Part shown: positions 1 through 12,307 of the stretch, one piece after another
How positions within the stretch are numbered: the first letter of the stretch is position 1
How the letters are laid out: the number at the start of each line of letters is the position of its first letter
Assembly (NCBI GenBank): GCA_003999685.1
Contig: CP021232.1
Coordinates: forward strand, 744,001 to 808,000
Length of the DNA: 64,000 nt
Direction: 5' to 3'
DNA from: Taiwanofungus camphoratus
Taxonomy: Eukaryota; Basidiomycota; Agaricomycetes; Polyporales; Taiwanofungaceae
Program-made: the position numbers and the translations under genes
The notes under the pieces: model-generated
Seen by the model: the letters and a program-made list of their open reading frames with translations, nothing else
Told to the model about the DNA's origin: nothing
Database searches by the model: none

Positions 1-3000
1 AAGAAATCAAATGGCAAATAGTACCAGGTTCTAGCTAATTCCTTTTCCCTCAAAGTGACAAATCCTGTATGAGCAGTATAACTTTATATGAGTCAGGCAA
101 CAATTTGTACTTTGTCAGATGTTGAGCTTTACAAGCTGTAACCAGTATGAGTGTATACAAAATGGTCCACTTAGAACAAGTTATTCACAACAGCAATTCT
201 CCTGGTAATGGAAAGAAAAGTTTCAAAGAGCTCGGAGCTCTATCTCTTCTCCCAAAGTCATAATATCTGGAACGGATGCTTTGGAAGCTCTAGAAACTTC
301 CAAAATACCTGGGTTCTCTGCTCTGCAACACCTGTCAGCTAACAGATGTTGTCAAAAAGGATTGAAAATTACTCAGAAGCATATGTCAGGGCTGTAGACA
401 TCGTAAATGACCCATGGGTGAGAGGCTCCCCCATATTTCCTACGAGTGTGTGAGTAAACCTCACGTCAGACATCCATGACTGTATTGTCCTAATATGCTG
501 TGATTGCATGGAGGACGAATGTTGGGAGTATAAATCATGATCTGTAGAATGATCAATATGACGGAGGTTGAGCATGAACCGGGAGATGAGAATGGAAGAT
601 ATTCTGTTGCAATCTCAATGAGTGATAATGTAAGATCATAAAATCTACTAACAGAGCATTGAAGTTTGAAATGTCACCATAAACCTGAATAATACATAGT
701 TCAGCATGATCACATACTCTGTAGAAGATAGCTAAATCATACATTTGTGACAAATAAGACAACTTGAAGAACATTCAATAGCAGAAGTGATCTGACAACA
801 ATTTTACTGTTCCGTTGAGTGCAAAGTTTCATATATCACATACAGAAAGTAGAAAGTGCCTAGGTTGTATACAGATGTGCCAGCATCAGTTGACCATTAG
901 TCAAAACTACCAGGAAACATACCATCCCTCAACACTAGTGTCACAAGTGAAGCTGTCATGTTTATTTGAACAGCATCACTTTTAATCTTGTAAGTATTGT
1001 ACCAGGTGATAACCAACACAATCATGTCGGATAAAATTGCACATGTTCGGGCGGTGATGAGCACTGTGGTCATAGGACTTGAAATGAGCTACCAGGTCCA
1101 TCATGTTAATAAATGTGATACTTCACATCTGCAAAGCTCATATAAGCACAAACAATTAGAGACACAAGAAGGCCTACTTGCATTTCATAAGTGGTATAAG
1201 AGACATAAGGCATGTCGGTGCACACATTGCCCAAGACTGGAAAAGCGAATAAGATGCCAGATGATGTTCTGATAGCAAAATACTAATGTAAGATTCTGTC
1301 AGTATGTAACCACATAAGCATCAGACATGAGATCCCCACAATATCCAGGATGACGGGAACTGATCCTAATGCGAGAGTAATTAGGGCAGGGCACCAACTC
1401 CTATTACTGATGGCATATGCACGAAGAGCGGAGAATACTATAGTGTGTGATGAAATTCTGTCAAACCGTAGATCTCAACCATTCTTGGCCAACTTACCTG
1501 CCGAAACGGCTGACAGTGTGTATTGGGTAATATATGTTAGCACAAGCACGGCTTCGCAGCTGCGAAATTGAATTAATTTGATGCAGAGGATGCGACTTTG
1601 GATGTAGATAATACCTCTGCCCAGTGATGCCTGTAAGTCCCTGGCTTCATATGTACAGGCTAAAAAGACCCACCGCTGCAGTATCATAACTGAAGATAGT
1701 GAGAAGACATACCACACCAAAGGCTAATGTTGTATATCGGTTCAACAAGAATAATACGGTCGCGCCAGTCGTTTTACGCTTCCATACCACACACGCTTCC
1801 TGATCGATTGTAATAAGATGTTCATAAAGTGTGACGGCTGCAACGCAAGATGCCGCACACGCAAATTGCACATTGATATCAGATGGGTTTGTTCAATGAA
1901 TTCAACTTCCACGACAGCCTCACTGAATATTGCAAATGCAGAATAGTTCGATCCAAACCTAAGGGAGAACATGTACCTCAGGTTGCAATAACCACCGCAG
2001 ATTTGTCTCGTAATCGACTCACTCTCCTTGAATGGACGCAATGATATCTGACGACATCTAGTGCCAGCCAGTAAGGCTGTCGTTCACTTCAACACTGCGG
2101 GGTGGAGAAGGCTGATATTTGCACAGGCAGGCAGATGTTCAGAGCTCGAGTGACTCAGGACTTTGCAAGGTTCATCTACCCAGTACTGTGAGATTACAAT
2201 GAACGGGGAAAGCTAAGACTGGTGAGGATATTCATCGAATTCAGGGCTGCTTGTGAGCCGCAGTTGGTGAGCAGCAAGAACGACGCTAAACCATAACCGT
2301 ATACGCGAGTCAGGCCCGGTTATGAGTGTTTACTTATCGTCTACTTATGATGGACGTCGCTTAGACAGTAGTGTTGTAGTTGGCACGGTCATGGCTGACC
2401 GGGATCAGACCTGCCAGTGACCCCGTCAAGCTCGAAACTCCAGGGACAGGTTCCATTTGACCCTGCACGTGCCTGGAAGGTCACGGCTTGACTCTGTGAC
2501 ACTCATCTGACCGGTCATGGACCCCGTCAAAAGACAAAGGGTCAAGTTTGACTCTAACAACCTTTGCCGCAATATGTAGTGAGACGGAGAATCAAGGAGG
2601 CCAAGTAAAGCTGGAAGACTGACATGTAGAGGGGCCACGTACTATACCAGAGATGATTAACATGAGACGTTTGATTGGTAACGGCTTTGCAGGCTGTCCA
2701 ATCGTGTCAGTGATGGAGCAAGCATGTTATTTATTTCGCTACATTTCGCCGTTCGGTTCGTGGAATCATAGTGTACCTGGCGGTTGGATCCTATTCGGTA
2801 CTTCATCAAACTCACGACTTTCTCAGGCGGGTGGGAACGCTCAGCGCTTGTCTCCACTGTGGCTGTGACGCAGATTCAAAACGCTCGACTAGTATTATGC
2901 GACACCGCGTCAGTAGTACTAGAACATAGTTCTCTTTATACGATATGGTTGCTTGTTAGGCAAGTGTCTTGTTAAATTTCCACCTGCAGGATGATTTTCA

Positions 3001-3064
3001 TCCTAGCTTGCCCTGAACAAAACAAAATGTGGGGAGTATGCGCCGAGTCTGCTCATGGCACTAA
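1..3064. other. No recognisable gene; AT-rich stretch
   Basis: Only short open frames occur, none longer than about 100 codons, and none translates into a family I recognise on either strand. The left part is clearly more AT-rich than the gene-dense region further right. A perfect 15-base inverted repeat, AGAGCTCGGAGCTCT, lies near 228-242, and a cluster of TGAC cores is listed separately. It could be intergenic DNA, decayed repeat sequence, or the edge of a gene off the window. Confidence 0.5.
2388..2552. promoter_or_regulatory. Cluster of TGAC/GTCA cores
   Basis: I count 13 TGAC or GTCA tetramers in 165 bases, where about one would be expected by chance. They include TGACC and GGTCA half-sites and one palindrome TGACCGGTCA at 2508-2517. 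The phrase GACCCCGTCA or a near copy occurs twice. TGAC is the core of bZIP-type sites, so clustered factor binding is possible, but a decayed tandem repeat would look similar. No adjacent gene start is identified. Confidence 0.3.
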
Positions 3065-4753
3065 CTAGAGGGCTGCCTTGACATTCGGCGATATTATGTC
3101 TCCGCCATCGATGACAATATGTGCACCGGTGATATGTGCTGAAGCAGGACTTGCCAGGAACAATGCTATAGTCATCGACATATGAAGGCATGTTCCACGC
3201 AGGGTAGAATGCCGACTGAGCGAAGGGCTTTCACAAATGATTACTTAACTCACCTATGCCTGCCATATCTCTCGGCTTACCGAGACGGCCTACATGTCAA
3301 GTGTGAAATGAGTGTGAGAATGAAGCAATGACTCGTAAAGACATCAGAGAGACTAACCCATAGGCAGTGTCGCGGCCATACTGTCTTCCCCTACATTCTT
3401 CAGTCCGAACGCAGTCATCTTGGAAGGGAAAAGTCTACATTGTCGGTATAACAAAAGATTAGCCCCCGAAGACCCTTAGCTTATGTTATTGGAAAAGGTC
3501 AGTAACCTACCCTGGGAGGATAGCATTAACCCTGAACGTGCGGAGTCCATGTACAGTCAGAAGGCCTATCAACACCTTGACGCAACAAAGAACTAAGGAA
3601 TGAGCGCACGTTATCAATTTGGGCGCTAGTGTGGACGCCAGCTGGGTAGTAAGGTGATTCACGGCAGCTTTGCTGACATTATCTACGATGCCAATACGAG
3701 TCATTTAAGTGTTGAATGCCCAACTCGTGGAAACGCATGACGTTAAACTCACAGCTCCAGGTACCATTTACTCCAGACGATACCCGAGGATCGGAGGCCA
3801 GTGGCCATAGTCCAAATGTAGATGATATGTTGATGACGCGCCCTGGATCGATATTCGATGAGCCATTCGCGAGGAGATCCGTCAGACTGTGCGATGCAGC
3901 TATAAGCATCCATAAAGAGATCGAAGCAAAAAAGGCAAATGCACTTACGCAACAGTCACTAATTACACCTTGAACTTGGGTCAAACGTAAAAGGATACAA
4001 TAAAACCAGGAAAGCATACGGTAGAAGATACTCTTGACGTTCAGCGCCATGACTCGATCCCACCCTTCTCGTTCTGGGAAGCTATTGGCGATGTTACAAC
4101 TGGCGATTTACTTCGGCACATGGATCTGAACGTACTTACTTGGTGTAAGGTGCACCCCAGCTTGTTCCTGAATTGTTCACAAGAATGTGGACCTTCGATT
4201 CCTTCGACTTGATAGCAGTCGCTAATTGATCACAGCCTGATTTCGTCTAGACATCCTGCCTGTTCGGGCTGCCGTACTATGAGGAGCAGTGTCGAGAGAA
4301 TCACTCACTGTGAGATCAGCTACGAGGTAGTGGCAGCTGCCTGGACCATTCTTATTGAGCAGATCAGAGACCTTCATGCATACCACAGGGGACTAGTGTC
4401 AATGGTTTGGTTGCATCAGATACGGAGAATCATATTTACCTTCTTCAGTTGATGCTCCTTCCGTGCTGCGATGTAGACTTTGGCCCCGTTTTGCACGAAA
4501 GCCGACGCTATCATTGTTCCAATGCCAGATCCTCCTCCGGTCACTACAGCTGCATGTCACGACCGCAATTTCGGACGGTGATAGTAGCAACATATAGTCA
4601 AAGATGACATTCACAACAAGGGAAGAATTGTTGCACCCACCAACTTTGCCCTTCACATCGAACAATGACGTTATCCTGAGATCTGTGATAGAGAATAGGG
4701 CTAGCTGACGCAGACGCTCAGATGAATGGACGGGTTGAAATACCTTCCATCAT
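3065..4753 (-). CDS. Short-chain dehydrogenase/reductase (SDR)
   Basis: This is a classical SDR, an NAD(P)-dependent oxidoreductase with a Rossmann fold; the substrate is unknown. Exon by exon the minus strand gives SLFDVKGKV, then the cofactor loop TGGGSGIG, the strand GRVINISS, the catalytic WSYNVSKAAVNHL (Tyr-x-x-x-Lys intact across an intron at 3683-3752), VNAILPG, and a C-terminus ITGAHIVIDGG. The arrangement matches the common fungal SDRs annotated as RhlG-like or 3-oxoacyl-ACP reductase-like. At least six introns are needed. The start is inferred: ATGATGGAAG forms a 10-base first exon (4744-4753) followed by GTATTT, and an acceptor CACAG restores the frame. A start further upstream is possible. 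The stop TAG follows KAAL. Confidence 0.82.
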
Positions 4754-5451
4754 CTAAGCAAGCTCGAGGCTGGAACAACAATGCTCGAACGGTACAATTC
4801 GGAGTCAACGATATCTGAAGTTCTTCCACAGCCAGGCGACTAAGAGTAGTCGTTATCAACGCAGGCCCAAGGGGTCGACTTCACTAGCTTATATACATGT
4901 TGACGAACAATAGATCCTGTTAGTAAGTTATCCCGGTAGAGGTTATCGGTCTCACGTATGTCAGCCTACAGCTTCGTGTCTTTGCTAAAGGAAGTAGTGG
5001 TAACATATCGGTTTGAGAGAATGTGACCACGAGCCCGTCAAAGCTTCTTCGTTCCCTAGAGTGACCAGCCTTGCCCAAGCCATTGACTTTCTGTGTGTCA
5101 TCGGGCCCATATTCCTCGTTCAACTCACAGTAAGATTGATCACTGGCGAACGGGTGGCAGGATAGCACGGTCCGAAATGGACGAGATGTAAGAGTAACTG
5201 AGAAGACATGTTTACCATCTGAAAAACGGTCACACACAAGTCCTGAGGGCCCAACGTTGGCTTTTCTAAATAACATACATAGTCTGTGACGATCGAATAG
5301 CTATAGACTTTGGACACTTTGGATGTGCTTATTACTCGTATCGAATATTCAGGGTTCGCCAGTGAAGCAGAAAGTACGATGTAAGTTAGTGGGATCAATT
5401 ATTTGAAGGTATATTATTCCAACGTAAGTACGACATCTATCCCGCTCACAT
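4754..5451. other. Intergenic, no gene recognised
   Basis: This lies between the 5' end of the SDR gene and the 3' end of the Btn1 gene. One minus-strand frame of about 118 codons exists (4920-5276), but its translation has no motif or low-complexity signature of a known family. It may include 3' untranslated sequence, or a final exon of the upstream gene if the last Btn1 exon is spliced differently. Confidence 0.4.
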
Positions 5452-7811
5452 TCACAAGCTCTCGCAAAACATCTTACCTCGGGCTACCTGTGCCCTACAA
5501 AGCTCGACCTCAGTGGGGACTGCGAGAATGGACGCCATCAGTATCCCAGCCGAGTCAGCCAGCCCAATCGACCCGATTTTGAACTCGCGCTCCTGTTTCG
5601 CGCGTTCCGGATCACCGTCTGCTGAAGGATCGTGTTCCTGATTGATGCGATAGAAGACGTTGACGCTGGGGGAAAGCAAGGTGAGGCAAGTTTGTTCGAG
5701 AGCACACGGCGAACTGGGCCGGTAACCAGCTGTGACTTACTAGGCCGATCCTCCGCATATCCCCTCGATGCTAATGAGCAGGAATACAAAGGAGAAACTA
5801 AGACTTTCGGACTCGTCTCCAGATATGCCTACCGCAGACTCGAACATAAGCGTACACAGTATGAGTGCCTGAACGAGCGCAGGTAGAAACAGGAGGCGGG
5901 ACGGAAGAGGTGGTAAACCAAGGGAGATAGAGGAGCGTGAGAGGAACACGGTAGTCTGATACACCAGCTAAAGGGGATAGGAACGAAGATGGCAAGGAAG
6001 TCAATATCAAAAGGGGTCGACTTCTCAAAGAGACATTTACCTGCCACAAAGGATAATAATCTCGTATTGAATGTATAATCTTACTCATTAGCCAGTACTT
6101 GTCTGGTGACGGTATAGGATACACAAGTGTGGGCGCAATACCCTGGTATGACATCTCTTAGTCTCGTAGATTATGGCCTCAATGAATGTACGACACCTGA
6201 TTGATGGTGTACTCAAACTGATATCACAACTTGCAGATTAGTTCATACACCCGACGATGACTTTGTGATACCTACCAGATAGACACAAACTGCCCAATTG
6301 ATCAGAACATAGTATATAAAAGAGACTGGAGCACCCACAAAGCGGAAGCATGTATCTAGCCAAGAGTGGTTTCGCGAGGCGCCATTTGTCGTTTGCAGAT
6401 AGGGCCACAGAACGTTTAGAATGTTCATCGCCTCCTGCCTGCCTCAGCGGAGGTGAAACGTCCTCGACGTCATTGCTCGGTAATGGTGTATAGGGAGTTG
6501 TGGGAGGCGCTCCAATAGTCGGATCCTCATACGATGAAGGGAAGTCTGATTGGGCGAAGGCTGACGGACGTGCCAAAAGGGAGAAGTAAGCCAATGGGAT
6601 GATGAACGGTAGAACCTATGAGGTGTAAGGCATCAGTGCACCTTTCAAGGGGTGTACTGCCCAGTCCAGGAGAAGCTGTAACGTACGGATGAGAGTCCAA
6701 CGCCGATTCGGACGCCCAAGCCTCTAAGCTCCCACCATAGGAAGGCTCCAACAAGTCCGGCTGCCCCCGTGCCAGAAGCGAAGTATCTAAGGCGAGAGAG
6801 ATGGCATTTAGTCATGTCATTGTACAATGCTCGGACATGTGCTGCTCACCCTACACTGTGACCTGCAACAGAGGGCGGGTGATATCTAGTCGAGAGCTGA
6901 AGGAAGGTCAATTCACCCAGTCCTGTCGTACCAGGATAGGTCAAGAACAAGCGGATTCTGGCTGATTCTGTACATACCTGAGGAGAAGGACGCCAGGGAG
7001 ATACCAAGCAGCCTCATGTACAGACTTTCAAACGCTGCCACGACCTGACAACATACTTGTTCGTATGCACAGCCTCGTGGGGGTATAAAGCGCTCACAAT
7101 CATTCCGCTGACGCTGATTGCGCAGCAGCCTATTAGACGCCTGGCATAGCGTATCCGCCCCTTCAGGATATAAGGCCAGCCAAGCTTTGCGATCAAGGCA
7201 GGAAGTATATTGCAGAATGCGATGATGCCTTTCGGAGTGGACGGAGGTACAAGATCGAGTGCAGCAGACAGAATGATAACATAGAGGACTGGCAGACACG
7301 GCGAGCATTAGTGACTGCACTATCCAATTAAGAGGCTCCCTCACCGTTATTAATCAGACCGAAAATAAAGAAGGACAGTCCAAGCTTGAGAAGTAGCTTG
7401 CGTGAAACTGTGTGCGACAACTGATGAGTAATTCCAACTTTCTCAAACCGCACAAGCCATTTACGACTTCAGAATACTGCATGTCCCCCGCAACCGTCAT
7501 ATAGTTTCTCGACCCACAACTATAAAGCCCACCGATCACTACTCCTCAGTCCACTGCCAAGTGTTATACCTGTCATGCAATCTTTGCAAAAATTTGAGCT
7601 CACCTCTCGAGATTTGACTAGCACCGCTGTCTGATAGAAGCAGTGTGTCTTCTTCCCCGTCAGTGTCTGATACTGCTCCTGCGTCCTGACGAGCATGAAG
7701 CGAGTCCATGGCGTGTGATCGACGGGTGGTTGAATGAGTTGATGAGGGAGGGGGTCGCAGTTCGAGATATTCAAGATGAGAATTGTCAGCGTTCTGAGAT
7801 ACAACCAACAT
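5452..7811 (-). CDS. BTN1: Battenin homologue Btn1/CLN3, endolysosomal membrane protein
   Basis: Multi-exon gene for a polytopic membrane protein of the CLN3/battenin family, which acts at the vacuole or lysosome in pH, lysine/arginine and phosphodiester homeostasis. Family blocks appear in the usual order: LGLSFFIFGLINN (first membrane span), LYVIILSAALDLVPPSTPKG, IAKLGWPYILKGRIRYARR, the glycine/serine block LLGISLASFSSG, WSSGTGGAG-like YFASGTGAAGLVGAFLWW, PTLVYPIPSPDKYWL, RDYYPLWQ, TVFLSRSSISLGLPPLP, and a C-terminal EFKIGSIGLADSAGILMAS. The short soluble N-terminus contains an acidic stretch before DTLLLSDSGAS. The start is uncertain: 7811 gives a longer N-terminus and an in-frame ATG at 7710 gives MDSLHARQD. 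Introns are about 50-100 bp with GT-AG ends. The promoter side was invaded by the LINE only about 140 bp upstream of the longer start. Confidence 0.88.
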
Positions 7812-7937
7812 TCAGAAGTGGCATAGCAAACGCTGAAAATGCCTCTTTCAGAGAACTTCAGAGAGCTACTAGACAGAATGTCAAATGATAGTAGGGCAAG
7901 TTAAATAGCCCCGACTGCCTATTCCAGACATACTTAT

Positions 7938-7952
7938 CGGCATCGGTAACTC
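7938..7952. repeat. Left target-site duplication of the LINE
   Basis: CGGCATCGGTAACTC occurs here, directly next to the poly-T that marks the LINE's 3' end, and again without mismatch at 25786-25800 at its 5' end. A 15-bp perfect duplication with this placement is what target-primed reverse transcription leaves. It proves that the two LINE pieces, now 14 kb apart, belong to one insertion. Confidence 0.93.
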
Positions 7953-7967
7953 TTTTTTTTTTTTTTT
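7953..7967 (-). other. Poly(A) tail of the LINE
   Basis: Fifteen consecutive T on the plus strand, that is a poly(A) on the LINE strand, lie directly against the left target-site duplication and about 470 bp downstream of the LINE coding stop. This fixes the 3' end and orientation of the LINE. Confidence 0.88.
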
Positions 7968-8434
7968 ATTTAATTCCTCGGGTTTATACTCCATACGACG
8001 TAGGTACATGTAGAGTAATAATGATAGTAAGTGGGCATCCGCGCCCGCATGAGCGGCGCACCTACAGTTTTCAGCGGCCTCGTTATGTGGCGTGGGCATA
8101 TAATCCAACAAGGCCTGCAAAAGGAGGGGTACAGTCATCCATAGGACGCCATACCCGACCCCCACCCGACCTGCTTTTCACGCTCTGTGTGTTTACCCGG
8201 CCCGGTCATCCCGTTCCGTCAGTAAATCACCTAAGGAATTGAGTGTAGCCCTACAGGTTTCAGGCCTCAATTATCGTTCGGGTTGACAGGGGGGTCGTCG
8301 CGGATACTGGGTTCTGCTATCCCCTCATCTACCCAGTTATGGTATAATTCAAACGCCTTTGCTTCGGCGTCATACCACTCACAGAAATCTCGATATTTTC
8401 CACCCAGGGCGGTGGTCATACCGGGATCTAAATG

Positions 8435-10502
8435 TCAGTCCGCATGGAACCGTTGCCATGCCGCTTGTCTTCCGACAGTGTGGCACATAAGACGAGCACG
8501 AGTGAACGTTCTCGTGCACGCAGCTTCAGCTTCAAGCAGAGATTCCGCCAGAATCTCCGCCCAGTCAAATGTGGAGACCATCGGGTTAAGCCGAAGGAAC
8601 TCCATAATATCGTCCGGGGTCCAACCCTTTTGTTCAGAGGGCCCCATCAGAAGCGGATCACGAGGACCCTGTTGGTGCTTCGTCCTGATCCAGAATGGAC
8701 AGTCAAATAGCACATGTTCTCTAGTTTCCTCTGCTCCATACAAGCAGAGGTGAGGGCCTGGGATGTTGAACCTAGAGCGGTATTCACTGCCTGGGAAATG
8801 GTTGGTGAACATACGACACACGCGTGCCACCTCCTTGTTGGACTTGCCAGCTGCCTTCAAGACCCACGTGCCCTTGGCCGTGGTCCCGTGCAGTGGTAGG
8901 GCATCCTCGGTTACTTTCCATAGCCGTCGACCGCGATAACTAGGGTTGTCGACTAATGTCCCCCAGCGCTTTTTGACCCTTGCCTTAACACGAGCAAGGG
9001 CCATTGATTGTGAGATGAATTCCGGTTGGGGATCATCCAATGCTTTTTTCACGAGTTCATCAACGAACTCGTTCTGAAAAATGCCTTTATGGGAAGGGAC
9101 CCAAAAAAGGACAATGCGTCGGCATTCATTTGCATTGAGGAACGCCCGGACATGTTGAGAGGCCATGACCGCCGCCATCTGCGATGGCCCGACTTTCAGC
9201 TTGAAGATTCGGTCAAGTGCCGATTGGTTATCGGAACAGACGATAAGGGTGGTGATATGGGCAGGGACGTCACGGACCGCTTCACGCAGCCCGCGTGCCA
9301 ATGCCAACATCTCCGCATCAAAGCTCTGGACCTTGCCGGCCCCGAACTTCCCATGGGCAATGTGGTCTTCCCCGTCAATGACAAGCCACGCGCTACCGGA
9401 TCTCACTTGTGGTGCATTTGCATACAATTCATCAGTGAATAACATTCGCCCTTCTGGCTGGGCCAACTGGCACCGGAATTCCGGCCACCAGATGAACTCC
9501 AACCAGTCGGCGAATTCAGATGAGCGTTTGTTTGGACCTTTTCCGTCCAGGAACACCCGCTCGAAGCGATCAATGTACCGATCCACGACCCGTTCACCGG
9601 GCCGCGCCTCTGGGTGGAGGGGTGCAAAGTCTTCTGATGACTGCCACCCGATGCGATCTATGAACGTCATGGGGGTGACAGCCTGTTTTTTGCCACGGCG
9701 CGAGTTAAGCGGCCATGGCGCAGTGATATTGGTGACGTTGGTCGCCCAATAAGGTGGAAGAGCGGCCCTCATTGGGTGCCCTTCATGAACCCGCCGCGCT
9801 CTAAGCGCAGCTTTCTCCATGTATCGGTCGACCTGAATGCGGATGGGGACCAACCCACCCAACATTTTCATCGCCCCAATTGGTGTGGTCTTAAAACAGC
9901 CGGTGATCCACCTAGCTGCTCTCGACTGGGCGGTCTGCAGTTCTTTTGCAGCCCATTTGAGGCCCTTCCACTGTGGGTTCCACCACAATTGAGCGCCATA
10001 TAGCATCAACGGAACGACGTGCGCTATATAGAGCCGCCTTTTGTTGATGGGATGGAATCCGCGTGCCGAATTACCGAGCATGCGAAGTGCATTGCACATG
10101 CTGGCCGCCTTATTAGCGTAAAACCGCACGTGTGCATGGAAACTAAGCTTGGGGTCTAAAAAGAACCCAAGATAGCGCATTGTGTCCTTTGCTCGCAAAG
10201 TGACGTCATGTCCATCAGTTCGGATGGTTAGATCTGGACCAAGGGGTCGGGAAGTCGAATACCCCTTCTGGCACTTCCAGAAGTGCATCAACTCCAACTT
10301 ATCTCCTTCGACGCCTAAACCTAAACGGTTCAGATCACCAATGAGATCATGGAAGACATCTGCCAAAATGGCATTGTTCTTCAAAACAAGGGCTTGCGGG
10401 CTGTCGTCAACAGCCTTCGGTGAAGCCGCCATGATGAGACCGTCGTCCACATAGAACTGGGTCCCGGTACGGCCCGGTTGTACCAAATGGACTGGCGCCC
10501 AC
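8435..10502 (-). CDS. LINE ORF, 3' part: end of reverse transcriptase plus RNase H
   Basis: An open frame of about 680 codons running from the LTR junction to a TAG-type end. It begins a few residues before the RT active-site motif FYVDDGLIMAA. The thumb region follows (TMRYLGFFLDPKLSFHAHV, then SRAARWITGCFKTTP). The RNase H domain has the acidic residues in FDAEMLALARG and CSDNQSALDRI, and the block WVPSHKGIFQNEFVDELV. The C-terminus has the Cys/His-type tail HLCLYGAEETREHVLFDCPFW that is usual for fungal Tad-like elements. The RT fingers and palm upstream of YVDD are missing because the LTR element adjoins here. This piece shows no internal stop, consistent with a fairly young insertion. 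Confidence 0.88.
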
Positions 10503-12267
10503 TGATGAGTCCCGTAGCCTCCTGGGCCCCGAATCGCGATTTTAGGAGCTTTCTAATCCCCCAACCGACCACTCTAAGACTCTTCTACAGCCTACGACAG
10601 GAGGGATAGGTCCCTATAATATTCCTAATGCCCCCTCTCCTTCCTAAACCCTCCTAACACCCTACGAAGTCTTGCGAAGTCACACGAGGTGCTACGAGAT
10701 TTCGAATGCTAGACGCGAAGTCCCTAACTCCTGCTAAGTCCACTATCGGACACTGCCGGCCCTCCCATACTGTTCCATTGGATCTAGGTCCTATCTACTA
10801 TGTCACTCATCCCGGGCTTAGCTAAGAAGTCTTAGCTAAGTCTCTCCTAGCTCTTGTGATTGCAGCTACCTTCGATAGGCTCCGAAACGGTCCGAAGTTC
10901 CGGAAGTTGGACTTAGGAAGCCTTGTGCACCCCCATGGGTCTCGATCCTATGCCATAAGGTCATCCTAGGGCGTACCCATATGACCCTCCACCCATTTAG
11001 GACACCTCCTGCCCCGATTAGGCCAAGTCCTGCTGCTAAGGACTTCGTGCGCTCTTAGCCCACTAAGATAGGTGATCACGGCGCATGGCTGCTCTCGGAT
11101 AGTCATCCTGCCCTCGTGAATGAACTTGGTCACCTTTCTACTGTACGTAGTTCCCCTGTTTCAGTTCCTAATTAGTTCCTATCCCCCTCGTGTTCACTTC
11201 GGAGTCCATGCGTTTTAGTACACATTTCGGACTCGTAAGGATCACTTCGTGCAAGATTAGTTCACCTCACGCTCCCCTATTTAGTCAGAGGTAGTTTACT
11301 ATGTACGAGAGAGACCCCTCAGTGTACGCTTCTCTCTTTGGAATACCAGTTCCCCTGTAGCTCTGATCTCAGGAAAGCGCCGCGAGTACAACCTTAGGAA
11401 CGGTCCCAAGGTCCCTAAGTCTCCACCCCAGCTCCGTTTCAGTACCTTTGAACTACGTCTACGCTCGCGATATATCTACGAACTACGTCTACGCTTCCCG
11501 AACTACGCACTACGATCTACGAAGTCGCCGTGACTTCGTGCCCTTCAGCACCTTTTATAGCACCTATCCGGTGGGCCTCCGCCTTAGTTATACCCTTAGG
11601 CTCACGTTGCGTCATCCCTACGTCCTACGAATAACCCTACGACTCCCCCATAGCCTTCATTACAGGCTATAGTACATCTCTCTACGCCCTCGAACTCTCC
11701 GACCCACACCTCGACGTCATCAGACACTTCAGAGCTTCCAGCAACCTCGTTCCCTCATTCCTATTCCAAGTATTAGCTCTCTGAACCATCCGACCTCTCC
11801 TACAAGTCTCCTACACCAGCCAAACCTCGCCCACCTCGCTCTAACAAACCTCTAAGCCTTACACCCTTTAGCTAACTCTAGCTAAAAGGACTTCGCAGCA
11901 GTCTCGTACCCTCTGCCGCTTAGTAGAAATTATAGTCCATTGGCTTATTGCTCCCTAACTCTATACAGTCTACGAAGTCAGCTTGCGCGATTTAGCTAAA
12001 ACTTAGAAGGACTTCGCAGAATCTCGAAGGACTTCGCGTACTTCGGAGGGCCTCGCAAGGCCTTAGGGATAGTATAGCACTTAGGAACAAGATCCTGTTG
12101 TGCAGGACCCTTGACCCCTTACTCCCCTACTTACAAAAACAAGACATACAGGTTTCCCGGTATCATACAGGTTGTAGCTCCTACCCTCACACCCTCACAG
12201 TTATCACACTACCCCCAGCCACGTTGCGGAGCACTCCCTAGGTACCAGGGTCCCCTAGGTCGTATCA
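10503..12267 (+). repeat. 5' LTR (1765 bp)
   Basis: Begins TGATGAGTCC and ends GGTCGTATCA, giving the TG...CA ends of LTRs. It matches the LTR at 22900-24664 almost perfectly, and the few differences I see lie within the first ~430 bp. It contains a doubled palindrome CTTAGCTAAG near 10815-10841, two copies of GAACTACGTCTACGCT near 11451-11494, and a TATAAT-like stretch near 10614. The left flank is LINE sequence. Confidence 0.95.
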
Positions 12268-12271
12268 TTTC

Positions 12272-12289
12272 TGGAGCCCACCGCGAGGG
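12272..12289 (+). other. Putative tRNA primer-binding site
   Basis: TGGAGCCCACCGCGAGGG begins four bases after the 5' LTR. A leading TGG pairs with the CCA end of a tRNA, and the position is right for minus-strand priming. I cannot assign the tRNA from this window. Confidence 0.55.
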
Positions 12290-12307
12290 GGAGCAGTCAA
12301 GATTTCA

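Noticed and set aside
1742-2041. A 99-codon minus-strand frame
   Set aside because: No recognisable family and no splice context; within chance expectation for a 3-kb stretch.
4920-5276. A 118-codon minus-strand frame between the SDR and Btn1 genes
   Set aside because: No motif, no plausible splice partners, and composition like intergenic sequence.
11448-11672. A 74-codon frame present in all three LTR copies (also 15340-15564 and 23845-24069)
   Set aside because: It is kept only because the LTRs are nearly identical; the composition reflects CTACG-type repeats and there is no sign of selection.
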